A stretch of DNA of 64,000 nt from Neolentinus lepideus HHB14362 ss-1 (GCA_001632425.1 KV425572.1:50181-114180), one strand, 5' to 3'. Shown: positions 49,923 to 63,330, numbered from the stretch's first letter. A program made the numbers and translations. Notes: generated by a model not told the origin, from the letters alone.

Positions 49923-50895
49923 ACAGGGGTGGACGGGGCCGACGACGACCTGCAAGGAGCACCACTGCGACTCCTTCGCTGATCGTTGTCTATGGGTGTC
50001 GTGCTCGTAAGCAAAGAGCACTGACGATCTTCCGGGTGGTTATGATACACCCGATAGGACTGGCTTCAATGGACGTTGCTGGAAGCTGTAGGACGATGCA
50101 CGGCGAGAAAAGTGGTTATAAATTAAGGTGATATGTCGCCCAATAGACGACCTGAGTCGTATATATCCAGAGTATCGAGGCGAACGTGGTCAAGGTCGAA
50201 GTCGAAGATAGCGCACAAGAGGAGAGCGCTTGCCATATCAGGGTGACTCACTGCGGTCATAGTCGCACGTTGGTGGGATAGAGATTAGAACTTGAAGGAA
50301 AGTACTGTATCCTCTCCAGAAAGATCGAGGAGAGCTACGCAGGAGGAAGGAGGTTGTCGGATGCGGCATGGAAGTCAAGAAAGGCGGGGCCAATTCCGCA
50401 ATCCATGATCGTTGTTGCGTGAACAGACCGGGTCTCGGTCTCAAAAACAGTCGAGTAGATGGAAAAAGAGTATTGTTTCTAAAGAGTAGTACACTCTGAA
50501 AAGAATACAAGGAGAAATGACAGATGAAGGTCAATAGACATGAGGCACGCCTCGTGTAGGTAACGCGAATCGTCTTCCTCTACTATCCGATCAGCAACAA
50601 ATGATTTCCTGTCTGATAACGCAGAAGGGTCCAGAGTATCAGGTCACCCAGTCGAAAATACAGCAACTTGCTGGGCAGTTGGATATAGCAGCTTGGAGGA
50701 TGCGGTTCAAGGCACAACTGAACATATGCGAAGACCAGCTCTGAGCTCATCAGAAGGGGGCACTGCTTAGGAAGACATTGGCTATCTGCGGCGGGAAAAA
50801 TGCTAGGTGATGTCGAAAAAGTTGAGGACCTAAACGGAAGATATAAGACCCAACCCTGATCTCCAGCCTCACGAATCACAACGCACTCGAACCAG
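49923..50895. other. Intergenic region
   Basis: About 970 bases with no recognisable gene; open frames near 50240-50880 are short and motif-free. Contains the promoter of the ankyrin-RCC1-BTB gene and the 3' end of the small gene at 50896. Confidence 0.4.
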
Positions 50896-51102
50896 CTACT
50901 TGCTCTGACGCTCAGCTCTCAACGCTTCGTTTAATTTCTGAAGCTGTACAGTGACAGTCATATCTCCTGCCTTCGATGCCGTGCTGCGATTCTGAAAATC
51001 AGCAAGGAACTGATCCAAGCGAGCCTGAGTTTCTTCCGTCGATATAGGCATAGACGACGCAGCCTGGATGCGCACTGGAGGCAGAGTAGTTTGAGCGTCC
51101 AT
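50896..51102 (-). CDS. Small conserved-looking protein, unrecognised
   Basis: ATG 51100-51102 opens 68 codons to a TAG at 50896-50898: MDAQTTLPPVRIQAASSMPI at the start and DMTVTVQLQKLNEALRAERQ near the end. The middle (STEETQARLDQFLADFQNRS) and the end are helical and charged. No membrane segment or signal peptide. A longer frame upstream to 51204 exists, but GTGCGT near 51165 (read on minus) looks like the donor of a 5'-UTR intron, so the shorter start is preferred. I recall similar short proteins in other mushrooms but cannot name a family; a small subunit of a larger complex would fit its size. Function unknown. Confidence 0.5.
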   Translation of the reverse strand: MDAQTTLPPVRIQAASSMPISTEETQARLDQFLADFQNRSTASKAGDMTVTVQLQKLNEALRAERQSK

Positions 51103-52260
51103 TGTTAAAGAAGATACTGACCAGGCCGGTAAGAATCGTGTGGTGTAGTCTCTGTGATACGCACCTCTTTTCGGTGCCGCTACAAGCTGAATCGACGACC
51201 TCACTCCGGATCAAACTTGAACAGCTGCCACACGTGGCAATATAATATTCCCAACGATGCTCGAAGTTTGTTTCGAGCAGGATATCTGTCTACCGAGGAT
51301 AATTGCGAACTTGTGTTCCAGAATTCATCCACATGTCCGCAGAGCTGAACATCTTCTCTTGCACCGCATATGAAGTGCTTACGGCGCAATACAAGTGCCG
51401 TGACATTAGGCATTGCATCGGGAACTGTATCACCAGACCTAATAAGTCCAGTGTCTGATATTCTTCCCCAGAGATGGTACAAACGCTAACGATTAACACC
51501 CTCCCGAGCTTTATGAATGGCTTTTCTGCGAAGGTGCTGCTGCGCAGAAGCACGACACAGGTTGCACTGCATGTTCATATTACATGCATGGTTGTCCTCT
51601 TCTGATCTGGCCTTCACACGGAGCACTCCTACATGGCTCGTCCTCGTGTATGGCTGTGGTCCCACTGGAAGGTCAGATATGAGAATGTCATAAGCCCTAT
51701 TCCCATCTCTGATGCTTTGAAGTCAAAGCTTCCAAAGGATCGATAAGCGCCAAGTGAGTCTCCATGTCTCATCGATAGAATTGACTGACCATTGATCAGC
51801 GTGAGATGACAGAGCAGCTTTGCAGTCTCAAGTTGCCTTCAGAAGGCTACAGGATAAAGGCTCTTCATACCGCCCTAACCCGAACGAAGCTCCGATAACT
51901 GATAAAGCATAGTATATCGCGGAGTCACAGCACAACAGCTCTCAGCCTGGCACGGCTTCAAAGTTTCGATTTCTGCAAATAAGCGCTTGTAGACCTTCGA
52001 TCCTACGGCGAGGACTCCCCATGCTGAAAGCTGTACAAAGCTGTGTACACGGACATCGTTCAGGAAAGGATGTTCGCTGAAAGAACACCACTGGATCGAG
52101 AACCCCCCCCCCCCCCTGTATTTAAAGAGAAGGAAAAGGGGGAAGGCAGCATTGTTACCCGATACCCCTAGTTTCTAGCAACTGGCCAGTCCATTTCTCG
52201 CTAGAACACATAAACCCAGAGCAGACGAGCCCTGACCCAAGAACGGAGCAGAAATCATCA
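51103..52260. other. Intergenic region
   Basis: 1.15 kb without recognisable gene. Contains a 14-base C run at 52103-52116 about 145 bases upstream of the AAA copy. Confidence 0.45.
52103..52116. repeat. Homopolymer run of 14 C
   Basis: Fourteen consecutive C followed by TGTATTTAAA. Likely length-variable and error-prone. Confidence 0.9.
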
Positions 52261-55200
52261 ATGACATCCAGGTCAACAACACCCGAGTCGACGACATCCG
52301 GGTCGACGACACCCAAGTCGACAGCATCAGAGTCAACGACAGCGGAGTACATGAGTCCAGATCTGATGCTGTCGAAACTGGAGGAAGCAACACCAGAGCC
52401 GACCACACCCCAAGAGGATCAAGGCTCCGTTCCTGCCTCGCAGTGCGGTAAAGGGGGCAAGGGCCACTGGACGATTCCTCATTCTGCAGCGAAGCAAGCA
52501 TGGGAACGTCAGAAGATTCTACACAGTGATGACAACGACGCCCTCGATGATATAGAAAACATGATAGGGCAAGAGGAGGTTAAATCACAAGTCTTCAGGA
52601 TCAAGGACAAAATTGATACGAATATCAGACAAAGAGCGTCGCTGACAGGCGAACGGTTCAATGTATGCATGCTTGGCAATCCCGGAACAGGTGAGTACTA
52701 ACCTGTCTTAATCGTTTGGTACGTTACAAACGGATCTTCAGGGAAGACGACGGTTGCGAGACTCTACGGCAAGTTTTTGGCATCCGTCAAAGCGGTCCAA
52801 GGAAGCGAATTTATGGAGACAACGGGCATCGGCAAGGTCGTATTCATCTTCGCCGGATACCAGAGGGACATGGAGAAATTCTTCCAGCACAACCCGGGAT
52901 TACAGGGCCTCATCCCATACACGTTATATTTCCACGACTTCAGCGACGCTGAGTTGCTGCAGATGCTGGAGGAGCAAGTGAGGACAAAGTGGGGCGGTGA
53001 GATGGAAGTCGATGACGAAGAAGGAGAAGGGATCAGAGGCCTTTGGGGCCGTGTTGCCATCCGTCGCCTCGGACGACAGCGGGGAACTCGAACATTCGCA
53101 AATGCGCGAGCCTTGGCAAACTTGTTTAGCAACATTGCTGAGCGCCAGGCAAATAGGCTAAGCGAGGCCCGCCGCCACGGCGAGCCTGCGAAGAACTTCG
53201 TGCTCACCAAAGAGGATATCATTGGACCGGAGCCTACGAAAGTGTTGCAGGAAAGTCGTGCCTGGAAGATGCTGCAGTTATAGATTAGATTGGACGCGGT
53301 GAAAAAGACCATTCAGGATATGTTCTCCATGGTAGAGACGAATTACCATAGGGAGCTGGCGGAGAAGCCACCACATCAGGTGTCGCTCAACCGCGTCTTC
53401 CTTGGATCTCCTGGGACGGGAAAGACTACCGTCGCGCAATTATACGGAGCGATCTTGGCAGAGATAGGACTTCTCTCAAACGGCGAAGGTATGAATAGCA
53501 TTCTGTGTGTACTTGTTTCATTGTTGACATCCACCCGTTGCTTTGCAGTGGTAGTGAAGAACCCGACCGACTTCATAGGCGGAGCTGTCGGAAAATCTGG
53601 AAATCGGACCAAGGCAATCCTCGCTGCCACAGTCGGAAAAGTTCTGGTCATTGACGAGGTGGGCTGTTCGCCTAAAGGGATGAAAAACTACTGACGAGCG
53701 AGTACAGGCTTATATGCTACGCGGGGGTTCTCACGGAAATAGAAACGCCGATTCGTTCAGGTCCGCGGTAGTAGACACAATCGTCGCGGAAGTCCAGGGC
53801 GTACCAGGAGAAGATCGCTGCATTCTGATGCTTGGATACAGGGAACAGATGGAAGATATGTTCCAGGTAAATTATCGCTTCATATTTCACGGACCTAAGT
53901 TGTTGAAGCTCCATCGCCTAGAACACAAATCCAGGACTGTCCCGTCGCTTTGCAATAGAAGATGCCTTCAACTTCGAAGACTACACAGACGCGGAGCTGA
54001 TGATGGCGCTAGACTGGAAATTGATGGAACAGGACCTCACAGCAACAGACAAAGCCAAAACCGTCGCCATCGAGACTCTGAGTCGGTTACGGAACAGACC
54101 CAACTTCGGGAATATCGGCGAAGTGGACAACTTGCTTGGCCAAGCAAAGCTACGATATCAGTCGCGCCAGGCAGTTCTGCCTCCACATGAACGAACACTT
54201 GATGCGCCCTTCGAGCCAGATGATTTCGATCCCGAGTGGGCAAGAGTGGAGACGGCCACCGTGCGTCTTAGTAATCTCTTCGAAGATGTCGTTGGATGCG
54301 ATGCAATCGTTGAGAAGCTAGAGGGATGGCAAACCATGGCTAAACGACTGAAAGCCCGCGGCAAGGATCCCAGAAACCATATTCCGACAACTTTCGTCTT
54401 CAAGGGATCTCCGGGTACGATTCAGATGTACTTCTCCCCGACATTGACTTAGCGATGGTACAGGGACTGGAAAGACCACGACAGCGCGAAAGATGGGCGA
54501 GGTCTGTTATGACATGGGATTCCTCTCTTCAGACGAAGTTATGGAATGCTCCGTGTCTGATATCATCGGTGATCATGTCGGCCACACAGTCCAGAAAACG
54601 CGGAGAGTGTTCGAGAGAGCACTAGGCAGGGTACTGTTCATCGATGAGGCCTATAGTCTCAGTGAAGGCTCATACGCCAGAGAAGCTGTCGATGAGATTG
54701 TCGGTATCTTGACCCAGAAGCGATTCCAAGGAAAGCTCATCGTCATATTGGCCGGCTACGAGCAGGAGATGAACAAGCTGCTAGGAATCAACACTGGCTT
54801 AGCTAGTCGATTCTCAGAGGAGCTGCTCTTCCCCAATTTGTCCCCGGAACAATGTCTTGAAGTGCTTCAACGGAAGCTGGCTGAGGAAGGTATCCAAATC
54901 AGTGCGCTTGAAGATACGCGCTCGGCAGAGTACCGAGACCTGGTGAGCGCCACAAAGAACTTATCCGGTCTCCAATCATCTTGGGGCAATGCGCGAGACA
55001 TGGAGACGCTCTCGAAGCGGATGATGGCGGTCATATTCTCTTTACCCGAGGACTCGTATGACTCGGACTGCGACGACGAAGAGCATTTCACTCTACCCAC
55101 GGAAGAGGCACTGAAATGCTTGAGGAAGATGTATTCGGAGCGGCAGGCCCGCATTAGGAACGTATCGCGGCGGAAGGAAAGTGCACCCTACAGTTCATCA

Positions 55201-55593
55201 ACTACACTTCAGGAGCGCACCGTTGCTGCTCCAGCACCTGCACTGCGGGAACGCACTGCAGCTCCAGTACCGCTACCTGCGATCCGTACCGCCCAGAGAA
55301 CCGCTACAGTCAGCGCTACCGACGCCAGGCAAGATGGAGTTCATCGTGACACTCCTACAGGAGCCGTCAGTCGAGATCCAGGCGTATCGGACGAGGTGTG
55401 GCTTCAGCTAGAGGAGGACAAGCAAGTAGCGAGCCGGAAGAGGATGACGTATACAGAGGGTCGCATTCAGAAGAAGATCCAAAATATGGGAGTTTGCGAG
55501 ATGGAATACAAGTGGATCAAACAGGCGAACGGATATTGCTGTGAGGGAGGTTCCCACTTCACCGACAATGCGCAGCTAGGCATCTGTTCGTAG
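52261..55593 (+). pseudogene. Separate copy of the three-AAA (CbbX-like) block, disrupted
   Basis: Clear paralogue of the C-terminal half of the gene at 26115. It opens with a Ser/Thr repeat leader (MTSRSTTPESTTSGSTTPKS), then the AAA1 entry (FNVCMLGNPGTG/KTTVARLYGKF). AAA1 jumps from FMETTG directly to IGKVVFIFAGY: about 50 residues holding Walker B (FVDEAY in the other copy) are missing. AAA1 runs to AWKMLQL followed by TAG (53281-53283), exactly where the other copy reads LQGMIGLGAVKK; the frame then continues open. AAA2 keeps GSPGTGKTTVAQ and VLVIDE; AAA3 keeps GTGKTTTARKMG and VLFIDEAYSL. The end lacks the long coiled coil of the other copy but keeps MGVC...QLGICS. A 42-nt multiple-of-three intron (from GTGTTGCAG to TTATAG) could in theory remove the stop. 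It may also be expressed from a downstream start as an AAA2-AAA3 protein. Confidence 0.75.
52270..52345 (+). repeat. Short imperfect repeats coding a Ser/Thr leader
   Basis: Successive imperfect 15-base units built on GTCGACGACA and related words encode the STTPE/STTSG/STTPK/STASE leader. Absent from the full-length paralogue. Confidence 0.6.
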
Positions 55594-55683
55594 ATCCCCG
55601 GACTCTGGTGAGGTAGTGTACTCGATCTGAGAGTGTTTGAGCCATTTCATAGATCCCGGGACTTTGCTGAGCTAGTGTACTCG
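55591..55683. repeat. Imperfect direct repeat, 59-bp period, over the stop codon
   Basis: TAGATCCCCGGACTCTGG... (55591-55624) recurs as TAGATCCCGGGACTTTGC... (55650-55683), both ending TAGTGTACTCG. The first copy contains the TAG stop of the AAA copy. Confidence 0.7.
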
Positions 55684-56063
55684 TTATAGATACCCTTGGA
55701 CTTGTCCTGTTCATGATAGCGTAGGTTGTGCAATGATATTGTATAAGGATCGCTCGTCTTTGAAAGGTCTAAATAATCGAGTCGATGTCTCATCGTCACA
55801 GTGTACTCTTGAGATCCTATCGGTGTATGCAGAGGGCACATGGCTTGATGCCTATAAATATTGCGCAACGGGTCATTCTATGTCGATGTGTGCGCCCCTC
55901 GCGGCTTCATCTCATCTCTGGTATGACCATGATCACGTACCTCATCTTACGACACACCTAGAATCCGAGTCCATCCTTTACGTAGGTGAGATAGCATTTC
56001 CAGAACTTACGTGCCAAGTCGGGAGACCTCTTGCTTCACGGTGACGACCCTCCACCTAAACTA

Positions 56064-56609
56064 CAGTCGTCTCTCTCATAACCCATCTCTCTAACAACCC
56101 ATACTCTGTTCTAACCCATACATTTTTGTGTCCACCAAGTTGGTTCCTAATTAATTTACGTGACAACCCATATCTCTGCAATACTCCATAACCCATGGCC
56201 TCTAAGCCAATCATAACCCATACATTTATTTCATTTTGGGCAGAATTTACTATATTTGATGCAACAATGGACCAGAAATATTAGATCTACAGCTGAGACT
56301 CATATGGTATGATATTCGGAAGGGACCGTATGCTGCTCGCAACCCTTCATGTCACCACATATCAGACGAGGAAGTCACGTGGATGAGCAAATCAGGGAGC
56401 TGGAATCAGTTCTCGATGCCAGATTACCGATTACTTTGCTCGAAACACTCATTCATGGTATTATAGAACCTTCTAATAGTATTAATTCCTGTATATATAT
56501 AATTTGTATTTTAATGATATTTTAATGACCTCTCTCGCAACCCATACTCTGCAATAACCCATACTTTGGGACGTCCACGGACCCGTATGGGTTATGAGAG
56601 AGTCGACTG
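56064..56609. mobile_element. Pogo/Tc1-like MITE
   Basis: The two ends are inverted repeats of about 24 bases starting CAGTCG(T/A)CTCTCTCATAAC with a single mismatch, each flanked by TA (56062-56063 and 56610-56611), the target duplication of Tc1/mariner/pogo elements. Multiple subterminal copies of AACCCATAC lie near both ends. Length 546 bp, AT-rich, no ORF, so it is non-autonomous. Confidence 0.85.
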
Positions 56610-56611
56610 TA

Positions 56612-57561
56612 GACGTACCGTTCCCTCCTAACCGCTGCTAACGAGCATCGTAATATCGGCCAACAACGGCCAACGGGTAAACCTTTCCTTCATTGCTAAC
56701 GGCGACAGGGTTCTATGCTGTGTTTGTAGTCGGCATCCCCAGGTGTACCCCGCGAGGCGCGTATTAAAGTAATTCTCCATGTCAAGCACGGCTTATGAAG
56801 CGAGTTGCCCTGAAAGAACAGCGTAGACTTGATATTCAGATGAAGCGGTGGTAGAGTATTACCGAGCATAGTGAACCATCTGACATGTATTACAGTGGAG
56901 CGAGAGCGGAGTTTGGAAAGAGGAGTCTAATTGGAGGAACTGGATATGTCGGACCGATGCCTGAAATCATGCGCAAGCTTTACTTTTCTAGTGACTCATG
57001 CTCTGACACTAAGGATTTCTGTGGAGGAGGAACATCATTGAATTGAATTGGGATTTATTGTGGCCTATTGTCGACCGAGATTCCGCTTCCTCCTGGAGAT
57101 TAATACCGGCAAATGCATTGTGAGCGTAAGGTAGTCTTATACTTATCCGTTTCTCCAGGTCTGGGAAGCGAATCCTTTCTTGCTACCATTATATCAGCAC
57201 GGCGGTTTCTAAAGTGAGGTCTGCGTGACGATGCCCCTTGCAGCGCCGCTCAGGCCTGGTTGGTTATGCATTATGATGTGCGTCAGTTCTCGGCTCGCAG
57301 TCGCTGCCGACAAATTCTGGTGAGACCAGAACTTCTACGGACGAAACCTAAGATTCATGCGCCCGATCAGAATCAGCAGTGCGGGGAAGCCCCGCATGAC
57401 CTGATCCGTCATTTAGTTCAACCGATCTCTACTCTTTTAGGAGATACAAAATACAGGCTGATGCAGGCAGTGCATTACCAGTACCCGCCCAGATATATAA
57501 CAGGCCTGCACCAAGCCATGCACTGTACGAATCCTTCCGTACAGTTATTACGATCACTATC
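56612..57561. other. Intergenic region upstream of the phenol-hydroxylase-like gene
   Basis: No recognisable gene. An open frame near 57260-57580 overlaps the start region but has no motif. Confidence 0.4.
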
Positions 57562-60015
<2,454 letters not shown>

Positions 60016-60294
60016 TCACATTCACCTCTGCTCACAACATGTACTAGTAAGCTCTGTATTATAGTCTCCATACTATGTCATAACGTCCGCAGTCCTGTCG
60101 CACGTCTAAGCTAACCTGTTTACCTGAGACGACACAATGATCTAACAACCTGCAGCAGATCTTACGAAGAGTGTATTCAAACCAGCGATCTAGCGAATGA
60201 AATAGAATTATTGGTATACCCAATGAAACGTCGTATCTCTTCCGCTCCTCAGAGCACGGTCGTGCGATTTGGTTTAGGCTCACCCGGTCTGCGC

Positions 60295-61836
60295 TTACGA
60301 CCGCCCCCAAAGCCTCCAGTATCCTCTTCGACCGGTCATCTGCGTAGCATTCATACATGTCGGGTGCATGAAGTCTTCGAGTGATCCAAAAGGCCATATG
60401 GGTAGCATGCAAAGCTTGTCAGGATCACAAGCCCCGCATTCCTTCCATGTCGTCCAGTCTAGATACTCGATCAGCTCCTTCACCTTCTCGACAGCCGCCT
60501 CGTAGCTGGTCTCCTCACTAGCGGATAACAGAGTCGAGCAGATAGTGTGCGCGACGTGCGAGACAGCAGCTGCCGCCATGGACTCGGACGCCGTCGGCGC
60601 GGTTTCTGGGATGAATTGCGTCGCACACCGTTCGCTCTCGGTCGTGGAGTTGCGTCTCGCATAGTCGATGAATGGCTGTAATGTACTATCGATCTCACGC
60701 TGGAATGCTTCGAGCGTAGACAGGGAAGGGGAGACGAGGTATTTCAGTCGGGCAGCGTATCGGCCAACAATCATGTCCGCGACACCCTGCCAGTTGAACG
60801 AGTGCTCTGGCAAGGACACATCCGTCCCCATCCCCAGCACCACCCGCCTAATGTCTTCCCGCATCATCCCAACTTGTTTCGCGGTGGCGTTCATGAGCCT
60901 AGGCAACGTGCGTCCTTCAACCTCCCTGAACAGATCGATCCCGTACTTCGCATCGAACCCAGTGACAAATTGGTCGTAGTTCAGCAGCGTCCTGTCTCCG
61001 CCGACACCGTCGTACCGCGCCGTAATAGCCCTGTAATAATCAAATTTCTGCTCCTCTAAACGGCTGTCGGACTTCGCCCGAGTGATTCTGACAACCTCCA
61101 AGCTATCCTTGAATGAGCACAGGATGATCTCGAACCCGCCTTCCATGCGGAGAATGCCGTGAATCTGGCCTTTCCACTCCGTAGCAGCGAGCTCACACAT
61201 CCCTTTAGCACGTTCAAAATCCCAGAATACGCCCTTCTTCTCGGTACCGTTCAGAAGAATATAGTCCTGCGTGTCAAGGGTACCCTTGTCGGATTTGGCT
61301 GCGGCTTCGCCATCGACGTAAATGAGACGGAGGGGGTGGGCAGCGCAGTACGTGTGCAGGTATCCTGCGAGGTCGTCGTCGTCTTCTGGGGGCCCGCTTT
61401 CAAACAGCGGTTGCTGCTGATCATTTAGCCTGAAGTTGTCATGAAACGGCGGGGGTCCTCCATGACCTTCTTCGGGAGGACGTCTACCTCCACCCGGTGG
61501 ACCCCCTGGGCCCTTCCCCGGTCGCCCTCCCCGTCTGCGGCCAGTAAAGATCAGCGAATGCTCAGGTTCATATGCCAGCCACTCCATGCCCGAGATTGGC
61601 TCCTCTTTACTCGTACCGTGGTATAGCTGCGTGCCCTTAGGGACAGTGGCGAGGAAGTAGGACATGCCGTTATGGTTCAAAGATGACCCCCACTGCCGCA
61701 GCGCTGAGTGAATTGCGTTGAAGACATGATTTGCGTTGGTAGTAAGGTCGGATGGTGAAGTCAAAGGTCCCAAAGGCGCTGGAGTCGCGCTGACCAGAGC
61801 AGCGAGCGTCGACAACGCTAGAGCAAGAGACCACAT
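60295..61836 (-). CDS. Secreted protein of unknown function
   Basis: Intronless frame of 513 codons from ATG 61834-61836 to the stop at 60295. A signal peptide is evident (MWSLALALSTLAALVSATPA, cleavage likely after SATPA or nearby). The mature part begins with TSPSDLTTNANHVFNAIHSA and FLATVPKGTQLYHGTSKEEP, then contains a Gly/Pro/Arg-rich loop (about residues 99-132), an acidic patch (PPEDDDDLAG) and conserved-looking stretches YCAAHPLRLIYVDGEAAAKS and TQDYILLNGTEKKGVFWDF. The Cys-rich end has KECGACDPDKLCMLPIW and HPTCMNATQM. Several N-x-S/T sites occur. I recall similar secreted or cell-surface proteins across fungi but know no function. A TATA box lies about 85 bases upstream. Convergent with the phenol-hydroxylase-like gene. 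Confidence 0.8.
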   Translation of the reverse strand: MWSLALALSTLAALVSATPAPLGPLTSPSDLTTNANHVFNAIHSALRQWGSSLNHNGMSYFLATVPKGTQLYHGTSKEEPISGMEWLAYEPEHSLIFTGRRRGGRPGKGPGGPPGGGRRPPEEGHGGPPPFHDNFRLNDQQQPLFESGPPEDDDDLAGYLHTYCAAHPLRLIYVDGEAAAKSDKGTLDTQDYILLNGTEKKGVFWDFERAKGMCELAATEWKGQIHGILRMEGGFEIILCSFKDSLEVVRITRAKSDSRLEEQKFDYYRAITARYDGVGGDRTLLNYDQFVTGFDAKYGIDLFREVEGRTLPRLMNATAKQVGMMREDIRRVVLGMGTDVSLPEHSFNWQGVADMIVGRYAARLKYLVSPSLSTLEAFQREIDSTLQPFIDYARRNSTTESERCATQFIPETAPTASESMAAAAVSHVAHTICSTLLSASEETSYEAAVEKVKELIEYLDWTTWKECGACDPDKLCMLPIWPFGSLEDFMHPTCMNATQMTGRRGYWRLWGRS

Positions 61837-62381
61837 CTGCGACAGAAGCCACGCCTATTCAGTGTGAAGCTGGCTATTGGAAGATGGCCGTTAACATCAG
61901 AGCAAGATAAGAGCCGGCCTTATATACTGTTAACGCCATGATTAGCTCTGCTGCGGACCTGTCTTGCCTGCGCAGTAAGCTTCTCTTGCATCACGATATC
62001 TTGGTCCTGCTGGTAAAAAAAATGAGAAATCTCTGCCCGCGATTCAGTGGACTCTGGAGACGGTCAAAAATGAAGACAGTCCACAGACGATAGATATAAG
62101 CTGGGAAGTGGGGAGAAGAGGTCACATGACCTTTTGATAAATCACGTGTTCAACGCCTCCGTGGCTCAGCTCAGAAATTTGTGGCTGTCTAGGGTTATCG
62201 TCACCGTAGGGCAATGGTCTGTCCCTGTTAACTTAATAAAAATTAGAGTATGTGCTGCCGCTACTGGCGCTTCATTGTTCAGTTTTCGATGGCACGCGAT
62301 TGCGTTGAAAGATCCGTCATGGTTCACTTTATAGGAACCTCGGGGACATGAACTCTTTCCTCAGTGTCGTCGAAATTGTTC
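61837..62381. other. Intergenic region
   Basis: Promoter of the secreted-protein gene and 3' flank of the BTB gene. No coding sequence recognised. Confidence 0.45.
61919..61926 (-). promoter_or_regulatory. TATA box of the secreted-protein gene
   Basis: Minus-strand TATATAAG about 85 bases upstream of ATG 61836, in the sequence context CAGTATATAAGGCCGG. Confidence 0.55.
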
Positions 62382-62765
62382 CTAGCTGGTATTTGATCGC
62401 TGCAGCCAGGACAAGATGTATCTGGCTTGCGCCTTCCCACTGCGTGGCTCGTCAGGATAATGGCACAACCCCAACAGCTTTTCGACGACATTAGCTGTCT
62501 CCTCGGTCATGGGCACGATGTGATCCTCTGCCGAACGCCCATCATTTTCGCCTGACATATGGCTGCTGGATTTACCGACATTGAACATATCGGGGAATAA
62601 TGCGTACACGAAGAACAGGATATGCTTGCGGGCGCGAAAGTCGACCAGGTCCATGGACCGCAGGATGACATCGGCAGTCAAGTCTTTCTCTAAACACGCG
62701 ATTAATTTGAGACTCGTTGACCACGGGCAGCTCACTTGGTCCTGATACTTACCAGTTGGTGCCAT
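62382..62765 (-). CDS. Short BTB/POZ-domain protein, truncated
   Basis: ATG 62763-62765 gives MAPTG; GTAAGT immediately after it and an acceptor TTTAG near 62694 splice to MAPT/EKDLTADVILRSMDLVDF, the usual start of the basidiomycete BTB family (ADVILRS). Reading on: FRARKHILFFVYALFPDMFN, then IVPMTEETANVVEKLLGLCH and YPDEP, the normal end of the BTB core. Instead of the usual several hundred residues of helical C-terminus the frame stops after ILSWLQRSNTS at 62382. So this is either a minimal BTB protein of about 108 residues or a truncated gene. Without the intron the frame also stays open. BTB proteins mediate dimerisation and often Cullin-3 binding; the role here is unknown. Confidence 0.6.
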   Translation of the reverse strand: MAPTGKYQDQVSCPWSTSLKLIACLEKDLTADVILRSMDLVDFRARKHILFFVYALFPDMFNVGKSSSHMSGENDGRSAEDHIVPMTEETANVVEKLLGLCHYPDEPRSGKAQARYILSWLQRSNTS

Positions 62766-63330
62766 CGAGGCGTTCCACGGGTCTCAAGCGATGACTGCAT
62801 TGTTTTTATTTTAGAGGCGTCCATGCGCGGATAGTGATAGTAGTTAAAGATGATGGAGAATGATGGTCGAGAAGTCAACGGCATGTAGTCACATGCTCGC
62901 GCCAGGTAAGACGGACCGAAAAGGCAGGTTTGATGTAAAAGAATTACCTGCACTGTCAACCGGACAATCCTTAAATACATGCCGATGCTACGACATCAGT
63001 ATGCCAAATGCATATCATTATGATCACGACGCGAACTAGGAAGGCAGGCATGAAGAGGTGCGCTTGGGAAACGATGCACGGAGAGTCGTGGATGAGGAGG
63101 ACGATGTGTTATGAGAATTACTCACAATCTGGAGAGATTGGATCAGATCAAGGGGGCAGGTTGGGACCGTTTTAAGCATCCAGAGGATTTCTTCGATAAT
63201 GAGTGATAGTATAACGTTGTGTAAACGACTTGAACGAGTGCGCGATCGAATATCTTGTAGGGTCGTCACGCCTGTTTGAGAACGCGTCTTGCACAGCCAC
63301 AGCACCGCCCTCCTCACTGGGTGCAAAGCC
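62766..63330. other. Intergenic region
   Basis: No recognisable gene. Base composition is still fungal-like here. Confidence 0.4.
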
